Source: Sphingomonas sp. Y57 (lineage in GTDB: Bacteria > Pseudomonadota > Alphaproteobacteria > Sphingomonadales > Sphingomonadaceae). Taken from it: DNA of 64,000 nt. Location of the stretch: assembly GCF_001015195.1 (NCBI RefSeq), contig NZ_LDES01000055.1, positions 62,001-126,000 of the forward strand, written 5' to 3'. Below the pieces are notes generated by a model. The model ran no database searches and was not told the origin of the DNA. It worked only from the letters and a program-made list of their open reading frames with translations. Position 1 is the first letter of the stretch. Every line of letters begins with the position of its first letter. Below, piece by piece: positions 9,249-17,843 of the stretch. The position numbers and the translations under genes are program-made.

Positions 9249-10867
9249 CCGATTCGCATGTCAGGGGAGCCGAATTCCCGCCCCTGCTCGACATGACCAT
9301 CGGCGAATTGCTCGAAGCCACAGCATCCAGACAGCCCGAGGCGACGGCTCTGGTCGTCCGCCACCAGGGTATCCGGTGGAGTTACGCCGAACTGCTCGCG
9401 CGGGTCGATGATCTTGCGCGGGGTTTGCTCGGCGAAGGACTGAAGCCGGGCGACCGGATCGGCATCTGGGCGCCCAACTGTGCCGAATGGGTGCTTGTCC
9501 AGTTCGCGGCGGCACGTGCCGGGCTCGTACTGGTCAACATCAACCCGGCCTATCGCGCGGGCGAGATGGCGCGCGCCTTGCAAATGGTGGGCTGTGCGGC
9601 GCTGGTGCTCGCCCGGTCGTTCAAGTCGAGCGACTATGTCGCGATGCTCGCCGAGGTCCGCGACGAACTGCCCGAACTGCGGCTGGTCTTCTCGATCGGC
9701 GAGAGCGAGCATCCGGGATGCCGGCCGCTTACCTCGGTCATGAGCGGTAGCGACGCGTCGCTGCCGAACGACGTCCGGCCCGACGATCCCACCAACATCC
9801 AGTTTACCAGCGGCACCACCGGCCTGCCCAAGGGGGCGACCCTGTCGCACCGCAACATCGTCAACAACGGCTATATGGTGGGCCATCGCATCGGCCTGTC
9901 GCCGGCGGACACGCTCTGCATCCCGGTGCCGCTCTACCATTGCTTTGGCATGGTGATGGGCAACCTCGCCAGTGTCGCTCATGGCGCCGCCATGTGCTTT
10001 CCGGGCGAGGGCTTCGACCCGGGTAGCACGCTCGCGGCAGTGGCGGCGGAGGGATGCACCGCGCTGTACGGCGTTCCGACGATGTTTGTCGCGATGCTGG
10101 AGCATCCGGATTTCGAACGCTTTGACCTCGGCACGTTGCGTACCGGCATCATGGCGGGGTCACTCTGCCCGATCTCGGTAATGCGAGCCGTGCTGGACCG
10201 GATGAACATGCACCAGGTGACGATCGCTTATGGCATGACCGAGACGAGCCCGGTCAGCTTCCAGTCGGCGATGGACGACGCCATCGAACTGCGCGTCTCG
10301 ACGGTAGGCCAGGTCCAGCCGCACCTCGAGGCCAAGGTGGTCGATGCCGACGGGAAGGTCGTCCCGCTGGGCGAGCCGGGCGAGCTGTGCACGCGCGGCT
10401 ATTCGGTCATGCTCGGCTATTGGGGCGACCCGGAGAAGACCGCCGACGTGATCGATGCCGAGGGATGGATGCACACCGGGGACCTCGCGACGCTGGACGA
10501 ACAGGGCTATGGTCGGATCGTTGGCCGCATCAAGGACATGATCATCCGCGGCGGCGAAAACATCTATCCGCGCGAGATCGAGGAGCACCTGCTCACTCAT
10601 CCCGACATCGTCGACGCGCAGATCTTCGGCGTGCCCGACGCGAAGTTCGGCGAGGAGGTTTGCGCCTGGGTGATCTCGCGCAGCGGCGCGTTGTCGGTGG
10701 AGGCTGTGATCGCACACTGCCGCAATCGGATCGCGCATTACAAGGTGCCGCGCCATGTCCGGCTGGTCGAGCAGTTCCCGCTGACGGTAACCGGCAAAGT
10801 GCAGAAATTCGCGATGCGCGAGGTGATGGTGGCCGAGTTGTCGGTCGATGCTGATGCGCCGGCCTGA
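9245..10867 (+). CDS. AMP-forming acyl-CoA synthetase, ACSF2-like type
   Basis: Second ANL ligase (540 residues), not a duplicate of the first: it has [11 protein letters not shown] (188-197), AYGMTET, the long motif [12 protein letters not shown] and catalytic Lys518 in TGKVQK, as in the ACSF2/long-chain fatty acyl group. Tandem ligases from different subfamilies suggest either two acid substrates or two successive activation steps (for example before and after chain shortening). The ATG at 9245 overlaps the upstream stop; the downstream gene starts 20 bp before this one ends. Confidence 0.88.
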   Translation: MTDSHVRGAEFPPLLDMTIGELLEATASRQPEATALVVRHQGIRWSYAELLARVDDLARGLLGEGLKPGDRIGIWAPNCAEWVLVQFAAARAGLVLVNINPAYRAGEMARALQMVGCAALVLARSFKSSDYVAMLAEVRDELPELRLVFSIGESEHPGCRPLTSVMSGSDASLPNDVRPDDPTNIQFTSGTTGLPKGATLSHRNIVNNGYMVGHRIGLSPADTLCIPVPLYHCFGMVMGNLASVAHGAAMCFPGEGFDPGSTLAAVAAEGCTALYGVPTMFVAMLEHPDFERFDLGTLRTGIMAGSLCPISVMRAVLDRMNMHQVTIAYGMTETSPVSFQSAMDDAIELRVSTVGQVQPHLEAKVVDADGKVVPLGEPGELCTRGYSVMLGYWGDPEKTADVIDAEGWMHTGDLATLDEQGYGRIVGRIKDMIIRGGENIYPREIEEHLLTHPDIVDAQIFGVPDAKFGEEVCAWVISRSGALSVEAVIAHCRNRIAHYKVPRHVRLVEQFPLTVTGKVQKFAMREVMVAELSVDADAPA

Positions 10868-11168
10868 ACGGGCCCTGCCGCCGCTTGCGCTGCTGGCGGC
10901 GGCGGCCCTGTCGGCGGGCGCATTGCATGGCGCGTCCGCACACAAGCCCAAGCAGGCGGTGCTGACACGTGAGACCTATCGGCAGCGCTGCCTGCTTTGT
11001 CACAAGGTTCCGCCTGATGGAATCGCGCCCGAGATCGTCGCAGGGCTCGCCCTCCGGCCGGGAGGGCCGCGCGCGCGCGATCTTATGCCCAACACGACCT
11101 GCTGGCGCCGCTGCGAGAAACGCTGGTCCGAGCCGCAGGCGGCCTATTCGAGGCAAGCCGACCACTGA
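10848..11168 (+). CDS. Small exported protein with one CxxCH haem site
   Basis: 106 residues: basic start, hydrophobic signal segment (about 10-30, ending ASA), then one haem motif CLLCH (48-52) and a cysteine pair near the C-terminus (TCWRRCE). It looks like a truncated or minimal cytochrome c; no clear axial methionine context beyond DLMPN. Its start lies inside the end of the ACSF2-like ligase gene, so it belongs to the amine operon and may be a third redox partner. Short length makes the function uncertain. Confidence 0.65.
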   Translation: MLMRRPERALPPLALLAAAALSAGALHGASAHKPKQAVLTRETYRQRCLLCHKVPPDGIAPEIVAGLALRPGGPRARDLMPNTTCWRRCEKRWSEPQAAYSRQADH

Positions 11169-11183
11169 TCCGAAATGTAAACA

Positions 11184-11210
11184 ACGCCCGGGCAAAGGCT
11201 CATCGGGCGT
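11184..11210 (+). terminator. Weak hairpin at the end of the amine operon
   Basis: Arms ACGCCCG (11184-11190) and CGGGCGT (11204-11210) with a 13-nt loop, 16 bp after the last stop codon. No T-run follows, so as an intrinsic terminator it is weak; it may mark the operon end. Confidence 0.35.
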
Positions 11211-11294
11211 AAAGCGATAGCGATTGTTTCGCGACTGTGCTATGAACCAACCCTTGCCGAACGGGTAGGGCCGGACGGTTTCGGGGGTGTGTTT

Positions 11295-12005
11295 ATGCTG
11301 CGTACGATTCGAAAGGCGGCTGTGGCGGCCGTCGCTATCCTGGCCTCCGCCATGCCGCTGTCGGCTGCCGTGGTCATCAATTCCGCCAATAGCGGTTATA
11401 ATTTTTCCATAGATTATACCGGCTTCGTGAACGAGGCGTGGACCGACCAGGTGAGCGCATTCGCCGACTTCACCTTTGACGGGGTGAGCAACAACGGGCT
11501 GACCTATAATTTCAGCTACACGATGACGAACGACTCGATCGTCGATTCGCGCATCCGTTCGTTCGGCGTCGACACCAGCGGCACCGTGGCCAGCCTCTCG
11601 GCGACGGGCGCCTATCAATATACCGACCTGAACGGCCAGTTCCCGGTCGGCGTGGGACGTCTCGACCTGTGCTTCATCGCGACCAACAACGGCAGCTGCA
11701 CGGGCGGGCCGGGTGGTCTGAGCTCCAACCCCGACGAGACGGGGGTCGGAACGTTCGCGATCACCTTCGCCAACGTCATGGAGTCGGTGACCTTCGACAA
11801 TTTCGCGGTCCGCTTCCAGTCGATCAATCCGACCGTCAACGGGTCGAGCTCGGGCGTCGGCCTGGGATCGCTGGCCGGCGGTGGCGGTAGCCCGATCACG
11901 GCGCCGGAGCCGGGAACCTGGCTGATGCTGCTGGTGGGTTTCGGACTGGTCGGCCACATGCTGCGCCAGCAGCGTCGCCCGACCCTGTTCCCGCAGGCCG
12001 CCTGA
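11295..12005 (+). CDS. Exported PEP-CTERM-like (PEPxxW) protein of unknown function
   Basis: 236-residue exported protein. The N-terminus is a signal peptide (MLRTIRKAAVAAVAILA, cleavage near LSA-AV); the middle is rich in Asn, Thr and Ser like other exosortase substrates; the C-terminus has PEPGTW followed by a hydrophobic helix and an RQQRR cluster, the tripartite PEP-CTERM sorting signal. It would be processed by an exosortase encoded elsewhere and placed at the surface or in exopolysaccharide. An in-frame GTG at 11289 precedes the chosen ATG. It has its own upstream region of about 125 bp and is not obviously tied to the amine genes. Confidence 0.75.
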   Translation: MLRTIRKAAVAAVAILASAMPLSAAVVINSANSGYNFSIDYTGFVNEAWTDQVSAFADFTFDGVSNNGLTYNFSYTMTNDSIVDSRIRSFGVDTSGTVASLSATGAYQYTDLNGQFPVGVGRLDLCFIATNNGSCTGGPGGLSSNPDETGVGTFAITFANVMESVTFDNFAVRFQSINPTVNGSSSGVGLGSLAGGGGSPITAPEPGTWLMLLVGFGLVGHMLRQQRRPTLFPQAA

Positions 12006-12025
12006 CCCCTTTTCAACGGCTGCGT

Positions 12026-12055
12026 TCAGCGTCATGGCATCGGCCATGACGCTGA
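12026..12055 (+). promoter_or_regulatory. Perfect 13-bp hairpin enclosing both start codons of the DUF486 gene
   Basis: Arms TCAGCGTCATGGC (12026-12038) and GCCATGACGCTGA (12043-12055) with the tetraloop ATCG. It follows the PEP-CTERM gene by 20 bp and lacks a T-run. Each candidate ATG (12034, 12046) lies within an arm, so the folded RNA would hide initiation; it could serve as a translation switch or as a 3'-end stabiliser of the upstream message. Confidence 0.5.
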
Positions 12056-12387
12056 CGCCGCTGCTGCTCCTGATCTGCTCCAACATCTTCATGACGGTCG
12101 CCTGGTACGGCCATCTGAAGTTCACCGATGCGCGCCTGTGGATCGTGATCCTGGCCTCCTGGGGCATTGCGCTGGTCGAATATTGCTTCGCCGTGCCGGC
12201 AAACCGGATCGGCTATCTGCAGGGCTGGACCGCGGGCCAGCTCAAGATCACGCAGGAAATCGTTACCCTGCTGGTGTTCGCGCTGTTCGCGGTCGTCGTG
12301 CTCGGGGAGCAACTGGGCTGGCGACATCTCGGCGCGTTCATATGCATGATCGGCGCCGCCTGCTTCATGTTCCTGGGCCGAACCTGA
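12034..12387 (+). CDS. DMT-family small membrane protein (DUF486)
   Basis: 117-residue inner-membrane protein with four predicted helices, matching the short drug/metabolite-transporter-like DUF486 family: FMTVAWYGHLKF near the first helix, EYCFAVPANRIGY in the middle and KITQEIVTLLVF later. Such proteins probably work as dimers; the substrate is unknown. No ribosome site is seen before ATG 12034 or ATG 12046, and both sit inside a strong hairpin, so the start is uncertain. Confidence 0.8.
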   Translation: MASAMTLTPLLLLICSNIFMTVAWYGHLKFTDARLWIVILASWGIALVEYCFAVPANRIGYLQGWTAGQLKITQEIVTLLVFALFAVVVLGEQLGWRHLGAFICMIGAACFMFLGRT

Positions 12388-12393
12388 TCGCGA

Positions 12394-12421
12394 TTGCACT
12401 CGCGGAACAGTCACCCCATAT
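12394..12421 (+). promoter_or_regulatory. Sigma32-like heat-shock promoter candidate for hslVU
   Basis: CCCCATAT (12414-12421) matches the heat-shock -10 consensus CCCCATNT; TTGCAC (12394-12399) stands 14 bp upstream as a partial -35. hslV starts 82 bp downstream, and hslVU is a classical sigma32 target. Confidence 0.45.
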
Positions 12422-12448
12422 CCGCCTTGCAAAGCATAGAGGTAGGGC

Positions 12449-12489
12449 GCGATTTCGCTGCCGGCTGGTTCCTCCAGCCGCGAAATCGC
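12449..12489 (+). other. Hairpin in the hslV leader
   Basis: Outer arms GCGATTTCG (12449-12457) and CGAAATCGC (12481-12489), inner arms GGCTGG (12463-12468) and CCAGCC (12474-12479). It lies 13 bp before the hslV ATG and downstream of the proposed promoter, so it would be part of the hslV 5' leader; it could also terminate or end-protect the DUF486 transcript. Confidence 0.5.
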
Positions 12490-12502
12490 TAGTAGGACGG
12501 AT

Positions 12503-13054
12503 ATGAGCGAACTTCCCAAATGGCACGGCACCACGATCCTGTCGGTGCGCAAGGGCGGCAAGGTGGTCGTCATCGGTGACGGCCAGGTATCGATGGGCAA
12601 TACGGTGATGAAGCCCAACGCCCGGAAGGTCCGCAAGCTGGGTGACGGATCGGTGATCGGCGGCTTCGCGGGTGCGACGGCCGACGCCTTCACCCTGTTC
12701 GACCGGTTGGAACGCAAGCTGGAGCAGCACGGCGGGCAACTGCTGCGCGCCGCAGTCGAGCTGGCCAAGGATTGGCGGACCGACAAATATCTCCGCAACC
12801 TGGAGGCGATGATGATCGTCGCCGACAAGGAGGTCACCCTGATCCTGACCGGCAATGGCGATGTGCTCGAGCCGATCGGCGGAGTCGCCGCGATCGGTTC
12901 GGGGGGCAATTTTGCCCTGTCCGCGGCGCGCGCGCTGGTCGACTATGAAGCCGATGCCGAGACGATCTGCCGCAAGGCGATGGCGATTGCCGCCGACCTC
13001 TGCGTCTTCACCAACGACAGCCTGACGATCGAGGCGCTCGACAGCGCCAACTAA
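12503..13054 (+). CDS. hslV: ATP-dependent protease proteolytic subunit HslV (ClpQ)
   Basis: Cytoplasmic N-terminal-threonine peptidase that forms a double hexamer ring and is driven by HslU. The 183-residue sequence has the signature [19 protein letters not shown]; the first threonine of TTI is residue 10, so a nine-residue propeptide must be removed to expose the catalytic Thr. [10 protein letters not shown] and TGNGDVLEP match the family. hslU follows after 84 bp that contain a palindromic repeat. A sigma32-like promoter lies upstream. Confidence 0.97.
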   Translation: MSELPKWHGTTILSVRKGGKVVVIGDGQVSMGNTVMKPNARKVRKLGDGSVIGGFAGATADAFTLFDRLERKLEQHGGQLLRAAVELAKDWRTDKYLRNLEAMMIVADKEVTLILTGNGDVLEPIGGVAAIGSGGNFALSAARALVDYEADAETICRKAMAIAADLCVFTNDSLTIEALDSAN

Positions 13055-13067
13055 CCCCCGTTCGTGT

Positions 13068-13113
13068 CGGGCGAGGTCGAAGCGCGCATATCGTGGCTCT
13101 TCGACCTCGCCCG
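13068..13113. repeat. REP-like palindrome between hslV and hslU
   Basis: Perfect 15-bp arms CGGGCGAGGTCGAAG (13068-13082) and CTTCGACCTCGCCCG (13099-13113) with a 16-nt loop. Placement between two co-transcribed genes and the sequence style are those of dispersed extragenic palindromes of sphingomonads. As RNA it could protect the upstream hslV message. Confidence 0.65.
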
Positions 13114-13138
13114 GGCCCCACGGAATCTGGATGAAAGC

Positions 13139-14440
13139 ATGAACGACAATCTTACTCCCAAGGCGATCGTCGCCGCACTCGACGCACATATTGTCGGCCA
13201 GGGCGATGCGAAGAAGGCCGTCGCGGTGGCGTTGCGCAATCGTTGGCGCCGGCAGCGGCTGCCGGAAAATCTCCGCGATGAGGTGACGCCGAAGAACATC
13301 CTGATGATCGGCCCGACCGGCTGCGGCAAGACGGAGATCAGCCGCCGCCTGGCCAAGCTGGCCGACGCGCCCTTCGTCAAGGTCGAGGCAACCAAGTTCA
13401 CCGAGGTCGGCTATGTCGGCCGCGATGTCGAGCAGATCGCCCGCGACCTGGTCGAGGAGGCGGTTCGGCTCGAAAAGGATCGCCGCCGCGCAGCCGTCAA
13501 GGACAAGGCCGAGGAGGCGGCGATGGGCCGTCTTCTCGATGCCTTGGTCGGCAAGGACGCCAGCGAGGCGACCCGGCTGGCGTTCCGTCAGCGCTTCGAG
13601 GACCATCAGCTCGACGACAAGGAGATCGAGATCGAGGTGGAGGACAGCGGCGGCATGCCTCTCGAAATACCCGGCATGGGCGGGCAGGTCGGCATGATCA
13701 ACCTGAGCGACATGATGGGCAAGGCCTTTGGCCAGGGCCGGACCAAGCGCCGCAAGATGACTGTCCGCGCCGCCTGGTCGAAGCTGGTGGACGAAGAGGC
13801 GGACAAGCGGTTGGACCAGGACGAGGTGAGCCGGGTGGCACTGCAGGATGCGGAGCAGAACGGCATCGTTTTCCTCGACGAGATCGACAAGATCGCGGTG
13901 AGCGACGTGCGCGGCGGATCGGTGAGCCGCGAGGGCGTGCAGCGAGACCTGTTGCCGCTGATCGAAGGGACGACGGTCGCTACCAAATATGGGCCGCTCA
14001 AAACCGACCATATCCTGTTCATCGCGTCGGGCGCCTTCCACGTCGCCAAGCCATCGGACCTGCTGCCCGAACTGCAGGGGCGCCTGCCCATCCGGGTCGA
14101 GCTCAAGGCGCTGACGGAAGAGGACTTCGTTCGTATCCTGTCCGACACGCGTGCAAGCCTGACCGAGCAATATCGCGCGCTGATCGCCACGGAGGGCGTC
14201 GAGATCGGCTTCACGGATGACGGCATCGCCGCGATCGCGAAGATCGCCGCCGAAGTGAATGGCCAGATCGAGAATATCGGCGCGCGCCGTCTGTCGACGG
14301 TGATGGAGAAGCTGCTCGAGGAGGTGAGCTTCGACGCGGAGGATCGCAAGGGCACGGCCCTGACGATCGACGCGGCCTATGTCGACGGGCAGCTTCGCGA
14401 GGTGGCGCGGAATACCGACCTGTCGAAATACGTGTTGTAG
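13139..14440 (+). CDS. hslU: ATP-dependent protease ATPase subunit HslU (ClpY)
   Basis: AAA+ unfoldase partner of HslV, 433 residues, the usual length. Walker A is GPTGCGKT (58-65) and Walker B VFLDEID with Asp247-Glu248; GYVGRD is the pore loop; the C-terminus DLSKYVL is the tail that docks into HslV pockets. I chose ATG 13139 because [15 protein letters not shown] is the normal N-terminus; the open frame before it runs through a palindromic repeat. Confidence 0.97.
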   Translation: MNDNLTPKAIVAALDAHIVGQGDAKKAVAVALRNRWRRQRLPENLRDEVTPKNILMIGPTGCGKTEISRRLAKLADAPFVKVEATKFTEVGYVGRDVEQIARDLVEEAVRLEKDRRRAAVKDKAEEAAMGRLLDALVGKDASEATRLAFRQRFEDHQLDDKEIEIEVEDSGGMPLEIPGMGGQVGMINLSDMMGKAFGQGRTKRRKMTVRAAWSKLVDEEADKRLDQDEVSRVALQDAEQNGIVFLDEIDKIAVSDVRGGSVSREGVQRDLLPLIEGTTVATKYGPLKTDHILFIASGAFHVAKPSDLLPELQGRLPIRVELKALTEEDFVRILSDTRASLTEQYRALIATEGVEIGFTDDGIAAIAKIAAEVNGQIENIGARRLSTVMEKLLEEVSFDAEDRKGTALTIDAAYVDGQLREVARNTDLSKYVL

Positions 14441-14448
14441 GACTTTGC

Positions 14449-14522
14449 CGTCATTCCCGCGAAAGCTGTAAGCTCCTTTCTTTTTAACAGAAAGAGAGAT
14501 CCCAGCTTTCGCTGGGATGACG
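14449..14522. repeat. Compound palindromic repeat after hslU
   Basis: Arms of 20 bp at 14449-14468 and 14503-14522 pair with two mismatches (core GCGAAAGCTG / CAGCTTTCGC); an inner hairpin CTTTCT...AGAAAG sits in the loop. It begins 8 bp after the hslU stop. The arm sequence (TCATTCCCGCGAAAGC) is a familiar dispersed repeat in sphingomonad and related genomes. No T-run, so not a standard terminator. Confidence 0.65.
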
Positions 14523-14553
14523 TCGAAAAACACCGCAAGGGGAATGCTGACCG

Positions 14554-14901
14554 ATGACGATCACCATGTACGGCATCAAGAATTGCGACACGATCAAGAA
14601 GGCACGGACCTGGCTCGAAGGGCGCGGCATCGGCTATGATTTCCACGACTACAAGGCGTCGGGGATCGATCGTGCAACGCTGAAGAAGTGGGCCGGCCAG
14701 GTCGGTTGGGAGGTACTGCTCAACCGTGCGGGTACCACATTCCGCAAGCTGCCCGACGCCGATCGCGCCGGCGTCGACGAGGCCAAGGCGATCGCGCTGA
14801 TGGAAGCGCAGCCATCGATGATCAAGCGGCCGGTGCTCGACACGGGCGGTGAACTGCTCGTCGGCTTCAAGCCCGATCTCTACGAGGCCAGGCTCGGCTG
14901 A
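14554..14901 (+). CDS. ArsC/Spx-family reductase-like protein
   Basis: 115-residue thioredoxin-fold protein of the YffB/ArsC-like group. It has YGIKNCDTIKKA with a single N-terminal cysteine (Cys11) instead of CxxC, then RPVLDTG, the conserved arginine loop of the family. ArsC-type members reduce arsenate with glutathione; the YffB group to which this looks closest has no proven arsenate role. It stands alone, with no ars genes nearby, and its stop abuts the end of the convergent diguanylate cyclase gene. Confidence 0.82.
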   Translation: MTITMYGIKNCDTIKKARTWLEGRGIGYDFHDYKASGIDRATLKKWAGQVGWEVLLNRAGTTFRKLPDADRAGVDEAKAIALMEAQPSMIKRPVLDTGGELLVGFKPDLYEARLG

Positions 14902-16071
14902 TCAGAAGGCGGGCTGGACCTGCCGGTCGACGGTCGTCCGGTTCCGCCCATTCTCCTTCGAGGTATAGAGCGCCCGATCGGCCCGTTTGAGGATGTCGGC
15001 GAGGATATGATCGTCGACGCCCATCGCCGCGACACCGAAGCTGGCGGTCAGCCGCAGCGGCAGGTCGCCGATCCGGACCGCCATGATGCGCGTGCGCAGA
15101 GCCTCGACCAGAATGCGGGCCGTCTCCGCATCGCTGCCGGGGAAGAGCAGGACGAATTCCTCTCCGCCGAAGCGGCCATAATGGCCAGTGCCATCGAACT
15201 GCTCGCGAAACAGGGAGGTGAGGCGGCACAGCACCTCGTCGCCATGGCCATGGCCGTGGAGGTCGTTGATCTCCTTGAAATGATCGACGTCGCAGATCGC
15301 GATCGACAGGGGGCGGCCGGTAGCGCGGGCCTCCTCCATCAGGCGGGCGCCGGTGGCCTCGACCGCGCGGCGGTTCGGCGCCCCGGTCAGCGCATCGGTC
15401 TCCGCGGTCAGGCGCAGTTTCTCGGCAAGGTCGCCGCCCATCAGGTAGAGCGAGAAGATGCCGGCGCCCACCGTCATCGCCGGCAGTCCCAGGAACACGA
15501 TATAGGTATAGGCGCGGTCGAGCATCGCCGACTCGCCATTGCCCATCGCCGCGAGCACGATGCCGCCGGCCAGCTCGACCGCGGCGAGGCCGAAGCAGGT
15601 GAAGATGATCGGCCGTTCGCCCAGCCGCAGCTTGCGGCCGGGATGCGCGAGCGCTGTCGTCACGCCGAACAGCAGCACGGCGGCGGCGTAGATCGGGACC
15701 ACCGCGCTCCGCATTCCCCGATCGGGATCCACCGTGCTGTACCAGAGGATCAATAGCAGTGCCGCGGCGTGGGTCGCTAGCAGCGGAGCCGTCCTGGTGG
15801 GGAGGCCTGACCGCATCCGGTAGGCCATGGCGGCGAAGATCGGCGGGCTCATCGCGATCGCGCTGACCACCAGGTTGAACCAGATATTGCCCCTGAACAG
15901 GAAATAGTAGGCGGCATCGCCCGCATAGAGCAGCACGTTGCCGCCGAAGGCCGCGGCCAGCAGTATCGCCATCTTCGGCTGGCCCAAGGTCCGCGAGGCA
16001 AGCAGCATAGCCACCGCGAGCAGGCCGTTGACGAGCAGCAACACCGCGAAGATGAAGAAATCCACCGACAC
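14902..16071 (-). CDS. Membrane diguanylate cyclase (GGDEF)
   Basis: 389 residues. The first 215 form about six to seven membrane helices resembling a small sensory membrane module; the C-terminal GGDEF domain begins at TDALTGAPNRR and has the active site RFGGEEF and the metal motif DVDHFKEIND. It should make cyclic di-GMP. The RxxD product-inhibition site five residues before GGEEF is absent. The GTG start at 16071 follows a GGGGGAG ribosome site 10 bp upstream. It is divergent from purT. Confidence 0.88.
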   Translation of the reverse strand: MSVDFFIFAVLLLVNGLLAVAMLLASRTLGQPKMAILLAAAFGGNVLLYAGDAAYYFLFRGNIWFNLVVSAIAMSPPIFAAMAYRMRSGLPTRTAPLLATHAAALLLILWYSTVDPDRGMRSAVVPIYAAAVLLFGVTTALAHPGRKLRLGERPIIFTCFGLAAVELAGGIVLAAMGNGESAMLDRAYTYIVFLGLPAMTVGAGIFSLYLMGGDLAEKLRLTAETDALTGAPNRRAVEATGARLMEEARATGRPLSIAICDVDHFKEINDLHGHGHGDEVLCRLTSLFREQFDGTGHYGRFGGEEFVLLFPGSDAETARILVEALRTRIMAVRIGDLPLRLTASFGVAAMGVDDHILADILKRADRALYTSKENGRNRTTVDRQVQPAF

Positions 16072-16229
16072 CGTGCCGGAAACTCCCCCGAGAACCCCAA
16101 GGCTTCATAGTCGGTCCGCACCGCGGGGTAAAATGAAGTTGCGCGATGGCGATAGTCATTGGTCGAAACGGAGGCGGCTTCACCTGTGACCGTTTCCTCT
16201 CTATGCGCCGTCCCCGAGGAGATTTCCCG

Positions 16230-17417
16230 ATGAGGCCTGTAGCCAAGATATTGTTGCTCGGTTCGGGCGAACTCGGGCGCGAGTTCACCATCGCCGCAAA
16301 GCGGCTGGGCGCCTATGTCGTCGCCTGCGATTCCTATGAGAAGGCCCCGGCGATGCAGGTCGCCGACGATTATGAAGTCCTCTCGATGCTTGACGGCGAA
16401 GCGCTCGCGGCGGTGATCGAGAAGCACCGGCCCGATCATATCGTTCCCGAAGTGGAGGCGATCCGCACCGAGGTGCTGCAGGATTTCGAGGACAAGGGTT
16501 ACTCGGTCGTACCATCGGCGCGCGCGACGATGCTGACGATGAACCGCGATCGCATTCGCGATGTCGCTGCCAACGAGCTCGGCCTCGTCACCTCGCGCTT
16601 CCTCTACGCCGAGACGCTCGACGAGATGCGCGCGGCGGTGAAGGCGGTGGGCATTCCCTGTGTGGTGAAGCCGGTCATGTCCTCGTCGGGCAAGGGGCAG
16701 AGCATCGTCACCGCCGACGAGGCCGTTGACGCCGCCTGGGATTATGCGGTCGAGGGAATGCGCGGCGACCGGAAACGGGTGATCGTCGAGGCATTCATCG
16801 CCTTCGACTACGAGATCACGCTCCTGACCGTCCGGACCCGCCAGGGCGTGCTGTTCTGCGAGCCGATCGGGCACCGCCAGGAACTGGGCGACTATCGCGA
16901 GAGCTGGCAGCCGACGCCGATGTCGAAGGCGGCGCTCGCTGCGGCGCAGGGCATGGCGCGCAAGGTGGTTGACGATCTCGGCGGTTATGGCCTGTTCGGC
17001 GTTGAGTTCTTCGTCGCCGGGGAGCAGGTCATTTTCTCCGAACTGTCGCCGCGGCCGCACGACACCGGCATGGTGACGCTGATCTCGCAGAACCTGACGG
17101 AGTTCGACCTGCACGCGCGCGCGGTCCTGGGCCTGCCGATCCCCCATATCCACCTCAACGGTGCGGCGGCCTCGGCCGTCCTGCTGGCCGATCGCCATGC
17201 CGAGGATTTCCACTTCGACGGGCTGGCGGAGGCGCTGGCCCCCCTGCCCGGGGTGGAGACGGACGTGCGGTTATTCAACAAGCCGGTTACCCGGCCGAAC
17301 CGCCGCATGGGGGTCGCACTGGCCCTGGCGCGCGACGGGACAGCCGACGACGCACGCGCCGCAGCCCGTGCTACCGTCGCGAAATTGAAGATCGTCTATG
17401 AAGGGGACGGGCAATGA
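16230..17417 (+). CDS. purT: Formate-dependent phosphoribosylglycinamide formyltransferase
   Basis: ATP-grasp enzyme of purine synthesis that uses formate and ATP to formylate glycinamide ribonucleotide, an alternative to folate-dependent PurN. 395 residues, the usual length. Motifs: LLLGSGELGRE, KPVMSSSGKGQ, GHRQELGDYRESWQP and FSELSPRPHDTGMVTLIS. Start: ATG 16230 is preceded by GAGGAGA (16216-16222) and matches the family N-terminus; the frame is open upstream but unconserved. It shares ATGA with the RidA gene. Confidence 0.96.
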   Translation: MRPVAKILLLGSGELGREFTIAAKRLGAYVVACDSYEKAPAMQVADDYEVLSMLDGEALAAVIEKHRPDHIVPEVEAIRTEVLQDFEDKGYSVVPSARATMLTMNRDRIRDVAANELGLVTSRFLYAETLDEMRAAVKAVGIPCVVKPVMSSSGKGQSIVTADEAVDAAWDYAVEGMRGDRKRVIVEAFIAFDYEITLLTVRTRQGVLFCEPIGHRQELGDYRESWQPTPMSKAALAAAQGMARKVVDDLGGYGLFGVEFFVAGEQVIFSELSPRPHDTGMVTLISQNLTEFDLHARAVLGLPIPHIHLNGAAASAVLLADRHAEDFHFDGLAEALAPLPGVETDVRLFNKPVTRPNRRMGVALALARDGTADDARAAARATVAKLKIVYEGDGQ

Positions 17418-17797
17418 CACGCCAGTTGATATCCTCGGGATCGCCGTTCGAGAAGCAGGTGGGCTATAGCCGCGCGCTGGTCGACGGCGACTGGGCGTTC
17501 GTCGCGGGAACCACGGGATACGATCCCGAGACCCGGATCATGCCGGACAGCGCTGCGGATCAGGCGCGCAATGCTCTGGCGCTCATTGCCCGGACGCTGG
17601 ACGGTGCTGGTTTTGCGATGGGCGACGTGGTCCGCGCTACCTATTATTTCACGCGGGCCGATTATTGGGACGAAGTCGGGCCGGTGCTCGGGGAGGTCTT
17701 TGGGGAGATTCGCCCGGCGGCGACGGCGCTCATCGTCGGGTTGATAAAGCCCGAGATGAAGGTTGAGATAGAGGTGACGGCGCTGCGGCGCCGCTGA
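17414..17797 (+). CDS. RidA family enamine/imine deaminase
   Basis: 127-residue trimeric RidA/YjgF-family protein. Family features: SSGSPFEKQVGYSRAL near the start, FVAGTTGYD, and Arg100 in IRPAATAL followed by VEIEVTAL, the arginine that binds the carboxylate of the imine. RidA hydrolyses reactive 2-aminoacrylate-type intermediates. It overlaps purT by ATGA and so is coupled to it; the aldo/keto reductase follows after 46 bp. Confidence 0.9.
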   Translation: MTRQLISSGSPFEKQVGYSRALVDGDWAFVAGTTGYDPETRIMPDSAADQARNALALIARTLDGAGFAMGDVVRATYYFTRADYWDEVGPVLGEVFGEIRPAATALIVGLIKPEMKVEIEVTALRRR

Positions 17798-17843
17798 AGC
17801 GGCGATCCGGACGTTCCCGGCGCCAAGCCGAGGAGACGAGTCG

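Noticed and set aside
12365-14533. 722-codon open frame antisense to hslV/hslU
   Set aside because: It mirrors two certain genes, has low-complexity Arg/Asp/Ala composition, no domain and no ribosome site; a typical antisense frame in GC-rich DNA. The same applies to the long minus frame at 53063-55018 and others.
14554-14901. Arsenate resistance gene
   Set aside because: The protein is of the ArsC fold, but no ars genes are nearby and it looks closer to the YffB group without proven arsenate activity.
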